Assembly: GCF_014204835.1 (NCBI RefSeq)
Contig: NZ_JACHMD010000001.1
Span: forward strand, 1,736,001-1,800,000
Length of the DNA: 64,000 bases
Source: Microbacterium marinum
GTDB taxonomy: Bacteria > Actinomycetota > Actinomycetes > Actinomycetales > Microbacteriaceae
Direction of reading: 5' to 3'
Shown here: piece after piece, positions 32,157 through 39,946 of the stretch
Numbering within the stretch: the stretch's first letter is position 1
Layout of the letters: every line of letters begins with the position of its first letter
The notes under the pieces: generated by a model
Told to the model about the DNA's origin: nothing
The model's input: the letters and a program-made list of their open reading frames with translations, nothing else
Database searches by the model: none
Position numbers and translations under genes: made by a program

Positions 32157-33257
32157 ATGATCCGGTTCGAGAACGTCAGTAAGCGGTACCGAGGGACGAA
32201 CAAGCCGGCGCTCAGCGAGGTCGAGTTCGACGTGCAGCGCGGGGAGTTCGTCTTCCTTGTGGGCGCCTCCGGTTCGGGCAAGTCCTCGTGTCTGCGCCTG
32301 ATCCTGCGGGAGGACACCCCGTCGGAGGGGCGCGTCGTGGTTCTCGGCCGCGACCTGCGGAGCCTGACGACGCGGAAAGTGCCGTACTTCCGACGCCACA
32401 TCGGGTCGGTCTTCCAGGACTTCCGGCTGCTGCCGGGGAAGACCGTCTTCCAGAACGTCGCCTTCACTCTCCAGGTCATCGGTTCGAGCCGTGCGTTCAT
32501 TCAGCAGTCCGTCCCCGAGGCGCTGGCGCTCGTCGGGCTCGAGGGTAAGGAGAAGCGTCTGCCGCACGAGCTCTCCGGCGGTGAGCAGCAGCGTGTCGCG
32601 ATCGCCCGCGCGATCGTGAACCGGCCGCAGATCCTGCTGGCCGACGAGCCGACCGGCAACCTCGACCCCGCGACCTCGATCGACATCATGCAGCTGCTGG
32701 CCCGCATCAACGCGGGCGGCACGACGGTGGTCATGGCCACGCACGAGGCGGGTTTCGTCGACCAGATGCAGCGCCGCGTCATCGAGCTCAGCGGCGGTGT
32801 GATCATGCGCGACGAGCGTCACGGCGGGTACGGCGACACGTCGGGCCTTCCCACGCTGGCTCCCGAGACGGTGAAGGGCGCGGCGGCGACCGCGGCGCTG
32901 ACGGCCGTCCTCGAACTCCAGAAGCAGATCGCCTCGAACGGATCGTCTGCCGACGCCGAGCAATCGTGGGTGGATGCCGCTCCGACCCCGCCGGCCCCGG
33001 AGCCCGACACGGTGCTCCCGGCGGTGCCGGTGGTCGCGCCCGCGCCCGTCGACGAGACCTTCGTGCCGGCTCCGGCCGAAGTCGAGCCCGCTGAGCCGGA
33101 GGTGTCTGCCGCGAGCCGCGCAGAGCCGGACACCGGGACGCGGTCGACGCCGATCGACTCCCCGGAGATTGACCTCGCCTCGATCGACGGACTGGGTGTG
33201 GCGGATCGGCTGGGGCTCGGCAAGCGGGACGACGAGGAAGTGGGGCCGACCGCATGA
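32157..33257 (+). CDS. ftsE: Cell division ABC ATPase FtsE with a long C-terminal extension
   Basis: Residues 1-225 are a standard FtsE ATPase: GASGSGKSS (Walker A, about 39), VFQDFRLLPG (Q-loop), LSGGEQQR (signature) and ILLADEPTGNLDP (Walker B). FtsEX couples septal events to peptidoglycan hydrolase activation. At 366 residues it is about 140 longer than typical FtsE. The extra tail is Ala/Pro/Glu-rich and ends with a short ordered-looking SIDGLGVADRLGLGKRDDEE. It overlaps ftsX by 4 nt. A TATGCT box lies 9 nt before the ATG. Confidence 0.95.
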   Translation: MIRFENVSKRYRGTNKPALSEVEFDVQRGEFVFLVGASGSGKSSCLRLILREDTPSEGRVVVLGRDLRSLTTRKVPYFRRHIGSVFQDFRLLPGKTVFQNVAFTLQVIGSSRAFIQQSVPEALALVGLEGKEKRLPHELSGGEQQRVAIARAIVNRPQILLADEPTGNLDPATSIDIMQLLARINAGGTTVVMATHEAGFVDQMQRRVIELSGGVIMRDERHGGYGDTSGLPTLAPETVKGAAATAALTAVLELQKQIASNGSSADAEQSWVDAAPTPPAPEPDTVLPAVPVVAPAPVDETFVPAPAEVEPAEPEVSAASRAEPDTGTRSTPIDSPEIDLASIDGLGVADRLGLGKRDDEEVGPTA

Positions 33258-34168
33258 GAGTGGGACTGGTCCTCGGCGAGGCCTTCAGCGGACTCCGCCG
33301 GAACGCCTCGATGGTCGTCTCCGTCGTGCTGGTCACCTTCGTGTCGCTGACCTTCGTCGGGGCCGCCATCCTGATGCAGGTGCAGATCGGCAAGATGTCC
33401 GACTACTGGGTCGACCGTGCCCAGGTCGCCGTCTTCATGTGCCGCGAGGGTTCGACGCAGACGACCTGCAGTGACGGTGTCGCCACAGAGGAGCAGCTCG
33501 CGGCGGTCAAGGAGAAGCTCGACAGCCCTGCGCTCAGCGACGTCGTCCGGGGGGTGCGGTTCGAGGACCGCGACACCGCGTACGCGAACGTCCTGGAGCT
33601 CATGGGCGACGACTACGAGGCGTTCATCACGCCGGCGCAGCTGAACGAGACATACTGGGTGAATCTCACCGACCCGACGCAGACCGATGTCATCTCGGAG
33701 GCCTTCACCGGGATGGACGGGGTCGAGGAGGTGACCGACCAGATGCAGTACCTCGACCCGCTCTTCTCCGCGCTGAATGTCGCCACCTACATCGCGGTGG
33801 GTATCGCGGGCCTCATGCTGGTCGCCGCGGTCCTGCTGATCTCCACCACCATCCGTCTGTCCGCATACGCCCGGCGGAAGGAACTCGGGATCATGCGGCT
33901 GGTGGGTGCGTCGAACCGCTTCATCCAGACGCCGTTCATCCTCGAGGGTGTCTTCGCGGCCCTGGTGGGCTCGGCGCTCGCGAGTGTCGCCATCATCCTC
34001 GGACTCCAATTCGGGGTGAACGGGTACCTCCGCGGTCAAGTGGACTTCGTCACCACCTGGGTGGGGATGGCGGATGCCGCGCTCGTCGTTCCCGTGATCG
34101 TCGTGCTCGGACTCGTGCTGGCAGCGGCGTCCGCGAGTTTCGCCATCCGTCGGTGGCTCCGCGCCTGA
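33254..34168 (+). CDS. ftsX: Cell division membrane protein FtsX
   Basis: This 304-residue protein has one N-terminal helix (MVVSVVLVTFVSLTFVGAAILM), a roughly 130-residue extracellular loop and three C-terminal helices, the FtsX topology. The loop includes a cysteine pair (MCREGSTQTTCSDG). RLSAYARRKELGIMRLVGASNRFI is the cytoplasmic coupling segment contacting FtsE. ATG/TGA overlap with ftsE. It would signal to an NlpC/P60-type hydrolase outside the membrane. Confidence 0.95.
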   Translation: MRVGLVLGEAFSGLRRNASMVVSVVLVTFVSLTFVGAAILMQVQIGKMSDYWVDRAQVAVFMCREGSTQTTCSDGVATEEQLAAVKEKLDSPALSDVVRGVRFEDRDTAYANVLELMGDDYEAFITPAQLNETYWVNLTDPTQTDVISEAFTGMDGVEEVTDQMQYLDPLFSALNVATYIAVGIAGLMLVAAVLLISTTIRLSAYARRKELGIMRLVGASNRFIQTPFILEGVFAALVGSALASVAIILGLQFGVNGYLRGQVDFVTTWVGMADAALVVPVIVVLGLVLAAASASFAIRRWLRA

Positions 34169-34263
34169 GCGCCGTACGTCCGAGCGTTCGCCTGGGCTAG
34201 ACTGGCAGGCCGGTCGCGCGAGGGTCGCGTCGGGACGCGCGGGAGCGCGCGGGAGGAGTCATC

Positions 34264-34740
34264 ATGGTCCGGGAACGCGGCGAGCAGGTCATCGCGACCA
34301 ATCGTCGTGCGCGTCACGACTACGCCATCGAGAAGACGTACGAGGCAGGGCTGGTGCTCACCGGCACGGAGGTGAAGTCGCTCCGACAGGGGCGCGCCAA
34401 CCTGACCGACGGTTACGCCTTCATCGACGGCGGCCAGGCCTTCCTCGACGCCGTGCATATCCCGGAGTACTCCCAGGGGCACTGGACCAATCACGCCGCG
34501 AAGCGCACGCGCAAGCTCCTGCTGCACAAGGACGAGATCGTGAAGCTCTCGCACGCCGTCTCGGCGGGCGGGTACACGCTCATCCCGATGAAGCTGTACT
34601 TCTCGGACGGCAGGGCGAAGGTCGAGATCGCGGTCGCGAAGGGCAAGCGCGAGTTCGAGAAGCGTCAGACCATCCGTGAGCGCGAGGACAAGCGCGAGGC
34701 TGAGCGCGCGATGCGCAGCCGCAACCGTCTCGGCGAGTGA
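34264..34740 (+). CDS. smpB: SsrA-binding protein SmpB
   Basis: This 158-residue protein has the family features YEAGLVLTGTEVKSLRQGRANLTDGYA, HIPEYSQGHWTNHAAKRTRKLLLHKDEI and the basic C-terminal tail (KREFEKRQTIREREDKREAERA). It binds tmRNA and places it in stalled ribosomes. GGGAGGAGT lies just upstream of the ATG. The ssrA gene is 2.9 kb downstream. Confidence 0.97.
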   Translation: MVRERGEQVIATNRRARHDYAIEKTYEAGLVLTGTEVKSLRQGRANLTDGYAFIDGGQAFLDAVHIPEYSQGHWTNHAAKRTRKLLLHKDEIVKLSHAVSAGGYTLIPMKLYFSDGRAKVEIAVAKGKREFEKRQTIREREDKREAERAMRSRNRLGE

Positions 34741-35400
34741 TCAGCTCGCTCTGAAGCGCGCATCCACCGCGGCGGTGACCACGACGTCCGCGGGCGTGAC
34801 GGCGAAGCCGGGGGAGCCGGCGGCATCCATCATCATGCCCTTCAGCGCTGCGCGCTCGGCGGCCGGCTCAGGTGCGGGCGAGAGCAGGCCGGCGTCAGCG
34901 ACGTCGAGGGGCTCGAGCTTCGTGCGGCCGATCGCGCCCGCGTGCGCCGTGGCGCGTTCGACGGCGTCGCCGACCGCCGCGGCCGCGGTCTCCCGCTCGA
35001 GCCGACGCGCGGTCGTGGGCGTGAGGTGCCAGTCGATGCCGTCGATGCGGACGGAGGGCCCAGCCGAGACGTCGTCGAGCCAGCCGGACACCGCCTCGAG
35101 ATCGGCGAAGACCGCGGTCAGGACGAGGCTGGCGTGGTGCACCGGCTCGAGTTGCGCTCCCGCATCGTTCCACGGACGCTCGGCCCAGATCGACACGCGA
35201 GGGTTCGACCAGGTCTCGACGGCGCCGCGCGCTTGGAGGTCGGCGAGCGAAGCGCGCAGCGGCTCCACGGCCCGGTGAACGTCGGCGATCACGGCGGCGC
35301 GGTCGCCACCGTCGGTCTCGGCGGCCACCCGCACGGTGGCCCGCTCCGGTGCGATGCGCGATTCGCTCGTCCCTCGCACGGTTACGATCAGCTCGCTCAT
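34741..35400 (-). CDS. SIMPL-domain (DUF541) protein
   Basis: This 219-residue protein begins ELIVTVRGTSESRIAPERATVRVAAE, the usual SIMPL/BP26-like start, and has the PRVSIWAERPWND and RTAHAGAIG-type segments of the family. No signal peptide or membrane helix is seen, so it is probably cytoplasmic, unlike many periplasmic relatives. The role of the family is poorly defined. It ends 1 nt after smpB in convergent orientation. Confidence 0.75.
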   Translation of the reverse strand: MSELIVTVRGTSESRIAPERATVRVAAETDGGDRAAVIADVHRAVEPLRASLADLQARGAVETWSNPRVSIWAERPWNDAGAQLEPVHHASLVLTAVFADLEAVSGWLDDVSAGPSVRIDGIDWHLTPTTARRLERETAAAAVGDAVERATAHAGAIGRTKLEPLDVADAGLLSPAPEPAAERAALKGMMMDAAGSPGFAVTPADVVVTAAVDARFRAS

Positions 35401-35409
35401 GCGACGACT

Positions 35410-35631
35410 CTACGGCGCAGTGCGACGCGGCCGCGGCGCCGGCGGCGGCGGAACCTCCTTGGCGGCGATGACGGCACCGCGGGGGATCCGCTCCTCGCCA
35501 CGCTTTCCGGCCACCACGATGACGTCGTCATCAGCGGAGAGCAGCTCGCCGAGCGCGTCGGTCGCCTGACCCGACGGGAGGAGATACCGCACGACGACCC
35601 GTCGCCCGGGGAGCGGCAGGTCTCTCACCAC
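35410..35631 (-). CDS. Short conserved actinobacterial protein
   Basis: This 73-residue protein has an SH3-like beta segment (GRRVVVRYLLPSGQATDALGELLSADDDVIVVAGKRGEERIP) and a Pro/Arg tail. It resembles the N-terminal barrel that precedes acetyltransferase domains in some actinobacterial proteins, but no acetyltransferase follows. The start overlaps the end of the SDR gene by 7 nt, so the two are probably co-transcribed. Function unknown. Confidence 0.6.
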   Translation of the reverse strand: MVRDLPLPGRRVVVRYLLPSGQATDALGELLSADDDVIVVAGKRGEERIPRGAVIAAKEVPPPPAPRPRRTAP

Positions 35632-37106
35632 TGGCCCGGCGCGTAGTCCTTCAGGAACACTCCGAAGAGGTCCTCACCCGCTTCGCCACGCACGATCGGA
35701 TCGTAGACGCGCGCCGCGCCGTCGACGAGGTCCAGCGGAGCATGGAACCCCTCCTCGGCGAGGCGAACCTTCGTCGGGTGGGGGCGCTCATCCGTGATCC
35801 ACCCGGTGTCGACGCTCGTCATGAGGATGCCGTCCGTCTCGAACATCTCCCGCGCGCTCGTGCGGGTGAGCATGTTCACGGCGGCCTTCGCCATGTTGGT
35901 GTGCGGGTGGCCGGGGCCCTTGTACCCGCGGTTGAACACGCCTTCCATGGCGCTGACGTTCACGATGTAGGTCCGCCTCGCGGAGCTGGCGGCGAGGGAC
36001 GGACGAAGCTTCGACACGAGGAGGAAGGGGGCCGTCGTGTTGGCCAGCTGCACCTCGAGCATCTCGAGCGGATCGACCTCCTCTACGCGCTGCACCCAGG
36101 AGTTGCTGTGGTCGAGGTCGGGGATGAGGCCGCCGGCGTCGATGGCGGTTCCTGCTGCGAGACGCTCCAGCGAACTCGACCCCGCCGCCATCGCCTGCTC
36201 GGTGAGCTCCTCCGCACGGGATGCCGCAGCGGCGAGGATCGGATGCGCGGTGACGGAGCGCTCCAGGGCCTGGGGGTGCTGGTCGTTCGTGTGCCCGAAC
36301 GTCACCAGCTCCGGGAGCGGTCCATCGGGAAGCGGGGACAGCTCCGCATCCACCAGCGGCTGATACGCGCCGGGGGAGCGGCGGACCGTCTGCGTGGCGT
36401 TGTTGATCAGGATGTCGAGCGGCCCCGCTGCGGCGACGTCGTCGGCGAGCCCCACGACCTGTGCGGGATCGCGAAGATCGATTCCGATCACCTTCAACCG
36501 GTGGATCCAGTCCGACGCATCGGGCAGGCTGCTGAACCGGCGCACCGCATCGCGGGGGAAGCGGGTGGTGATCGTGGTGTGCGCACCGTCGCGGAGGAGC
36601 CGGAGAGCGATGTACATGCCGATCTTGGCGCGTCCGCCGGTGAGCAGCGCGCGCTTGCCGGTGAGGTCGGTGCGGGCGTCCCGCTTGTCATGGCTCATCG
36701 CCGCACACTCGGGGCAGAGCTGGTGGTAGAACGCGTCGACGACGGTGTAGGGCTTTTTGCAGATGTAGCAGCCGCGGGCCTTGCGGAGTGTTCCGGCGGA
36801 AGGGGTCGTCGTCCGGGTGCTGATCGGGATGCCGCGTGTCTCGTCGTCGATGCGGTCGGGCGCCCCGGTGGCGGTGGAGTGGACGACGGCACGGTCTGCC
36901 GCCGCGATCGCGTCGCGGATCTCGCGACGACGGACCTTCTTCGTCGCCTTGAACATCGCCGCGGTCGCGCGGCGGACGGTGACGTAGTCGGGGTGCGTCT
37001 GGTCGACGTCTGCCAGCGCGTCCAAGACCCGGAGCGTCGTTGCGAGGTCGGCGGGGTCGATGCCGCTGGGAGCGTCGGCGGTGGGGGTGGACTCGTTCTC
37101 GGGCAC
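35625..37106 (-). CDS. Short-chain dehydrogenase/reductase with an N-terminal zinc-finger region
   Basis: A 493-residue protein. Residues 1-165 form an extra domain with CYICKKPYTVVDAFYHQLCPECAA, a four-Cys zinc site. The Rossmann core follows: GKRALLTGGRAKIGMYIALRLL (nucleotide loop), LDILINNATQT (NNA), VNVSAMEGVFNRG (Ser), and HTNMAKAAVNMLTRTSA, where NMAK replaces the usual YxxxK, so the catalytic Tyr seems missing. GTG 37106 lies 5 nt from TAGAAT, suggesting a leaderless mRNA. Substrate unknown. Confidence 0.75.
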   Translation of the reverse strand: MPENESTPTADAPSGIDPADLATTLRVLDALADVDQTHPDYVTVRRATAAMFKATKKVRRREIRDAIAAADRAVVHSTATGAPDRIDDETRGIPISTRTTTPSAGTLRKARGCYICKKPYTVVDAFYHQLCPECAAMSHDKRDARTDLTGKRALLTGGRAKIGMYIALRLLRDGAHTTITTRFPRDAVRRFSSLPDASDWIHRLKVIGIDLRDPAQVVGLADDVAAAGPLDILINNATQTVRRSPGAYQPLVDAELSPLPDGPLPELVTFGHTNDQHPQALERSVTAHPILAAAASRAEELTEQAMAAGSSSLERLAAGTAIDAGGLIPDLDHSNSWVQRVEEVDPLEMLEVQLANTTAPFLLVSKLRPSLAASSARRTYIVNVSAMEGVFNRGYKGPGHPHTNMAKAAVNMLTRTSAREMFETDGILMTSVDTGWITDERPHPTKVRLAEEGFHAPLDLVDGAARVYDPIVRGEAGEDLFGVFLKDYAPGQW

Positions 37107-37148
37107 ACGAGATTCTACGCCGGGACGCGCACCTGTTAGCGTGCGGGG

Positions 37149-37562
37149 GTGACCAGCCCGGACGCCGCACCCGTGACCGCCCGCATCCGCGTGTCCGCTG
37201 CGGTCATCGTCGATGCGGACGGTCGCCTGCTCCTGGTGCGGAAAGCCGGCACCACGGCCTTCATGCAGCCCGGTGGCAAGCCCGAGCCGGGGGAGACGCC
37301 CGCGGAGACCCTGGTGCGGGAACTCACGGAAGAGCTCGGACTCAAGGTGGCGGCGAGCGCGGTCGAGCCGCTGGGAGAGTTCCGCGCGAGCGCGGCGAAC
37401 GAGCCGGGCTTCGTCGTCGAGGCAGACGTGTTCCGCGTCGACATCGGTGGGCAGACGCCTGTCGCGTCGGCCGAGATCGCCGAGCTTCGCTGGGTGTCGC
37501 GATCGGATGCCGCGACCGTGGAGGTCGCACCGCTGGCGGCGGAGTACTTCCTGCCCGCCTGA
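37149..37562 (+). CDS. NUDIX hydrolase
   Basis: This 137-residue protein carries a complete Nudix box, GGKPEPGETPAETLVRELTEELGL (about 43-66), with the metal-binding REXXEE glutamates. It would hydrolyse a nucleoside diphosphate linked to another group; the short length gives no substrate clue. GTG 37149 has a TAGCGT box about 6 nt upstream. It diverges from the SDR gene across a 42-nt gap. Confidence 0.9.
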   Translation: MTSPDAAPVTARIRVSAAVIVDADGRLLLVRKAGTTAFMQPGGKPEPGETPAETLVRELTEELGLKVAASAVEPLGEFRASAANEPGFVVEADVFRVDIGGQTPVASAEIAELRWVSRSDAATVEVAPLAAEYFLPA

Positions 37563-37679
37563 GGTTCGGCGGGAATGGCGACGGTGCGGCATCCGTTGTA
37601 AGCTGTGATGCTCGGGTGCTTCGGCATTCGGGTGACAATTCCACAGTGCGACAACGGTCCACACGCCGCCAGGCGTTAC

Positions 37680-38049
37680 GGGGATGATCGGTTTCGACAT
37701 CGCCTGTGACTCTGCGGGAAGCGGGCCGAGGATGCAGGGTTATCTCGTTAACGATCTCTGCGAACCAATAACTGCCGAAAAGAAGCAGTCCGACTTCGCC
37801 CTCGCTGCCTGAGCAGCGAGCCCGAGTCCGTCAATCCGTGACTGATCCCGTCACGGTCCTTGGCGTCATCTAAGGGATCTTGCTGCGTGACGTCGCCTGA
37901 GCGTCACGCGGGACTTTCTTCAGGCTGGGCCCGTCGACTTATGTGTCTGTACTGAATGTCGGGGCCGAGCAGAACGCCTTTTACAGACTGCGCCCGGAGA
38001 AGACGCCGTCTCTCAGCGATGGACGGGGGTTCGATTCCCCCCATCTCCA
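37680..38049 (+). ncRNA. ssrA: Transfer-messenger RNA (tmRNA)
   Basis: The 5' end GGGGATGATC and 3' end CATCTCC-A form the tRNA-like acceptor stem. GGGGGTTCGATTCCCCC is the T arm, and GGTTTCGACA is the conserved 5' tRNA-like part. The tag reading frame runs from GCC 37774 to TGA 37810 and encodes AEKKQSDFALAA, with the ALAA degradation signal for ClpXP. The CCA end is not encoded (CGA follows the discriminator A), so it must be added after transcription. Works with SmpB on stalled ribosomes. Confidence 0.95.
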
Positions 38050-38070
38050 CGAACCGTTGTCGCGACGAGG

Positions 38071-38110
38071 AAGCCCCTCGACACCGTTCACCGACGGCGT
38101 CGAGGGGCTT
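38071..38110. terminator. Terminator of ssrA, shared with the convergent lipoprotein gene
   Basis: AAGCCCCTCGAC (38071-38082) pairs with GTCGAGGGGCTT (38099-38110), followed by TCGTTT. It is placed between tmRNA and the minus-strand lipoprotein gene. Confidence 0.85.
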
Positions 38111-38128
38111 TCGTTTGTCCTGGCGAGA

Positions 38129-38689
38129 TCAGGGACGGACGTCGATGAGGTCGAGTCCCTGCTTGGTGTCGGACACGGTCACCCAGCCGTCCCCGAAGCG
38201 GTAGGTCATCCCGTAGCCGTCCGCGTCGAGGCGGAGCGCGAGCGCGGGGTCCTCGGTGACCAGCGCACCTGCGGCGTCGTCCTCGCGCAGCCAGCCCTCG
38301 GCGACGAGCGCATCCTGGATGCTCGCTGCGTCGTCGGCGTCGATGGGCGCCCAGCCGAAGAGGACCAGATCATCGCTCGTCGGGGAGGAGAAGTCGCCCC
38401 ACGTGCACGAGGTCCCGTCGGGGAGTTCGAGGTCGAGGATGACGAACGGGTCCTCCCGCACCGACCAGTCGTTGTCGGTGAATTCGGCGACGGTGTCCTC
38501 GCTGAGCATGTTCTCGCACGTCACGTCAGCAGGATCGACCGTCGCGGAAGGTGTCGGGCTCTCCGCCTGCGGCTGCGCGCCCTCGGAGGAACCCGGTTTC
38601 GGGGCGGGCGCGGGTGTGCCCGTGCAACCCGCCAGAGCGAGGGTGAAGGCGACGCCAACGGCGGCGAGGGCGCGAGGGCGGCGTGTCAT
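38129..38689 (-). CDS. Secreted lipoprotein
   Basis: This 186-residue protein has a signal peptide and lipobox (ALAAVGVAFTLALAGC, Cys at about 22), a Pro/Ser/Glu linker and a folded domain of about 125 residues with two cysteines (CENMLSED and SCTWGD). After lipidation it would sit on the outer face of the membrane. The domain resembles small DUF3558-like actinobacterial lipoproteins only loosely. Function unknown. It is 4 nt after hisN. Confidence 0.75.
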   Translation of the reverse strand: MTRRPRALAAVGVAFTLALAGCTGTPAPAPKPGSSEGAQPQAESPTPSATVDPADVTCENMLSEDTVAEFTDNDWSVREDPFVILDLELPDGTSCTWGDFSSPTSDDLVLFGWAPIDADDAASIQDALVAEGWLREDDAAGALVTEDPALALRLDADGYGMTYRFGDGWVTVSDTKQGLDLIDVRP

Positions 38690-38693
38690 CGTC

Positions 38694-39527
38694 TCAGGCG
38701 CCGGTTCCGCGCACGAGTGCGAGGAAATCATCGTGCAGGATGCCGTTGGTGGCGAGCGACGAACGCGTGCCAACGGACTCAGCGCCGTCTGCATCGGTGA
38801 AGCGGCCGCCCGCTTCGAGGACGATGGGCACATGCGCCGCGATGTCGTATTCCTTGACGTCGAACTCGGAGACGAACTCGAGGCGTCCTTCTGCGAGGAG
38901 CATGTACGGCCAGGCATCCCCGTACCCGCGGTCGCGCCACACGCGACGGGACAGATCGAGCAGGGCATCGAGACGGCCGGCATCCTGCCACTGCTGGATG
39001 CTCTGGAAGCTGATGCTCGCCTCCGAGACGGATGCCACATCCGAGACGGCCAATCGGCGCGGCGATCCGTCGGTCGCGTTCGTCCACGCGCCGAGGCCTG
39101 AGGCACCCCACCACCGCCGTCCGATGCCGGGTTGGCTGACCACTCCCACGCGGGGGACGCCGTCGATGGCGAGGGCGATCAGCGTCGCCCACATCGGGAT
39201 GCCCTTCAGATAGTTCGCGGTCCCGTCGATCGGGTCGATGATCCACTGGCGGCGCGCGTGACCGGTGACTCCGAACTCCTCGCCGAAGACCGCGTCCTCG
39301 GGCCGCTCCGCAGCGAGGATCTCGCGAATCACGCGCTCGGTGGCCAGATCGGCCTCCGTGACGTGCGATGCGTCGGCCTTCGTCCGGACGTCGAGGTCTG
39401 CGGCATCGAAGCGCGCCATGGAGACGCCGTCGGCCGCGTCGGCGATCTGCAGCGCCAGCCTCAGGTCGGATGTCAGATCACCGTCGAACGGCGCGGTCCA
39501 GGACTGCGGAGTGGTCGGGGATGTCAC
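38694..39527 (-). CDS. hisN: Histidinol-phosphatase of the inositol monophosphatase family
   Basis: This 277-residue protein carries the IMPase motifs in order: VTEADLATE, FGEEFG (Glu metal ligand), WIIDPIDGTANYLKG (DPIDGT metal site, about 105-120) and YGDAWPYMLLAEGRLEF near the C-terminus (usual WD). The family in Actinobacteria provides histidinol-phosphatase activity, though it can act on other phosphates. GTG 39527 follows TATCCT by 6 nt, so it is probably leaderless. The exact substrate is inferred from the family. Confidence 0.85.
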   Translation of the reverse strand: MTSPTTPQSWTAPFDGDLTSDLRLALQIADAADGVSMARFDAADLDVRTKADASHVTEADLATERVIREILAAERPEDAVFGEEFGVTGHARRQWIIDPIDGTANYLKGIPMWATLIALAIDGVPRVGVVSQPGIGRRWWGASGLGAWTNATDGSPRRLAVSDVASVSEASISFQSIQQWQDAGRLDALLDLSRRVWRDRGYGDAWPYMLLAEGRLEFVSEFDVKEYDIAAHVPIVLEAGGRFTDADGAESVGTRSSLATNGILHDDFLALVRGTGA

Positions 39528-39620
39528 CTCTCCAGGATACGGGCGCCGAGGTGGCTCGATTGGCGCGGTGTGCGATCGTGATGCTAGTGTTGACCCTCGG
39601 TTCGGAACATTCCGAATCAC

Positions 39621-39696
39621 GCACCTCTAGCTCAATCGGCAGAGCAACTGACTCTTAATCAGTGGGTTCAGGGTTCAAGTCCCTGGGGGTGCACCA
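39621..39696 (+). tRNA. tRNA-Lys (anticodon CTT)
   Basis: A standard cloverleaf: acceptor GCACCTC / GGGGTGC with discriminator A and encoded CCA, D arm with AGCTCAATCGGCAGAGC, anticodon loop ACTCTTAAT with CTT, and T arm CAGGGTTCAAGTCCCTG. Prophage 2 starts immediately downstream, so the 3' end of this gene is the likely integration site. Confidence 0.95.
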
Positions 39697-39701
39697 CAGA
39701 G

Positions 39702-39727
39702 AAAGGCCCGGAAATCCGGGCCTTTTT
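39702..39727. terminator. Rho-independent terminator after tRNA-Lys
   Basis: AAAGGCCCGG / CCGGGCCTTT with a 4-nt loop (AAAT) followed by TT. It ends tRNA-Lys transcription on the + strand. Confidence 0.9.
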
Positions 39728-39756
39728 CGCGTTCCGGGGGCCTTCTGAGGGCACGC

Positions 39757-39854
39757 ACTATGGCACGGCGGGGGAGCCGCGTGCCATCTACGTGCCATAG
39801 TGCAGAGCGTTGGCGTGCCACTTTGTGCGGCGTCGTGCCTTCTACGTGCCATAG
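39757..39854 (+). repeat. Direct and inverted GTGCCATAG repeats next to tRNA-Lys (candidate integrase arm sites)
   Basis: GTGCCATCTACGTGCCATAG (39781-39800) and GTGCCTTCTACGTGCCATAG (39835-39854) match at 19 of 20 positions, 54 bp apart. The inverse CTATGGCACG is at 39758-39767. Short direct repeats just inside a tRNA junction are typical of integrase or excisionase arm-type sites. No coding gene lies in 39697-39946. Confidence 0.5.
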
Positions 39855-39880
39855 CGGAGGGGTCTCGCGGGCACGAAGAA

Positions 39881-39907
39881 GGGCACCGGCGGTGCGTGCC
39901 GGTGCCC
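39881..39907 (-). terminator. Terminator of the prophage 2 late operon
   Basis: GGGCACCGGC pairs perfectly with GCCGGTGCCC across a 7-nt loop, followed on the - strand by TTCTTC. It lies 40 nt after the last fibre gene. Confidence 0.8.
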
Positions 39908-39946
39908 TTGCCCCCGTCCCTTGCCTGAAACGGATCCCAGGCTAAC

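Noticed and set aside
37943..38800. Protein-coding frame overlapping ssrA
   Set aside because: It begins inside the tmRNA and runs antisense to the lipoprotein gene.
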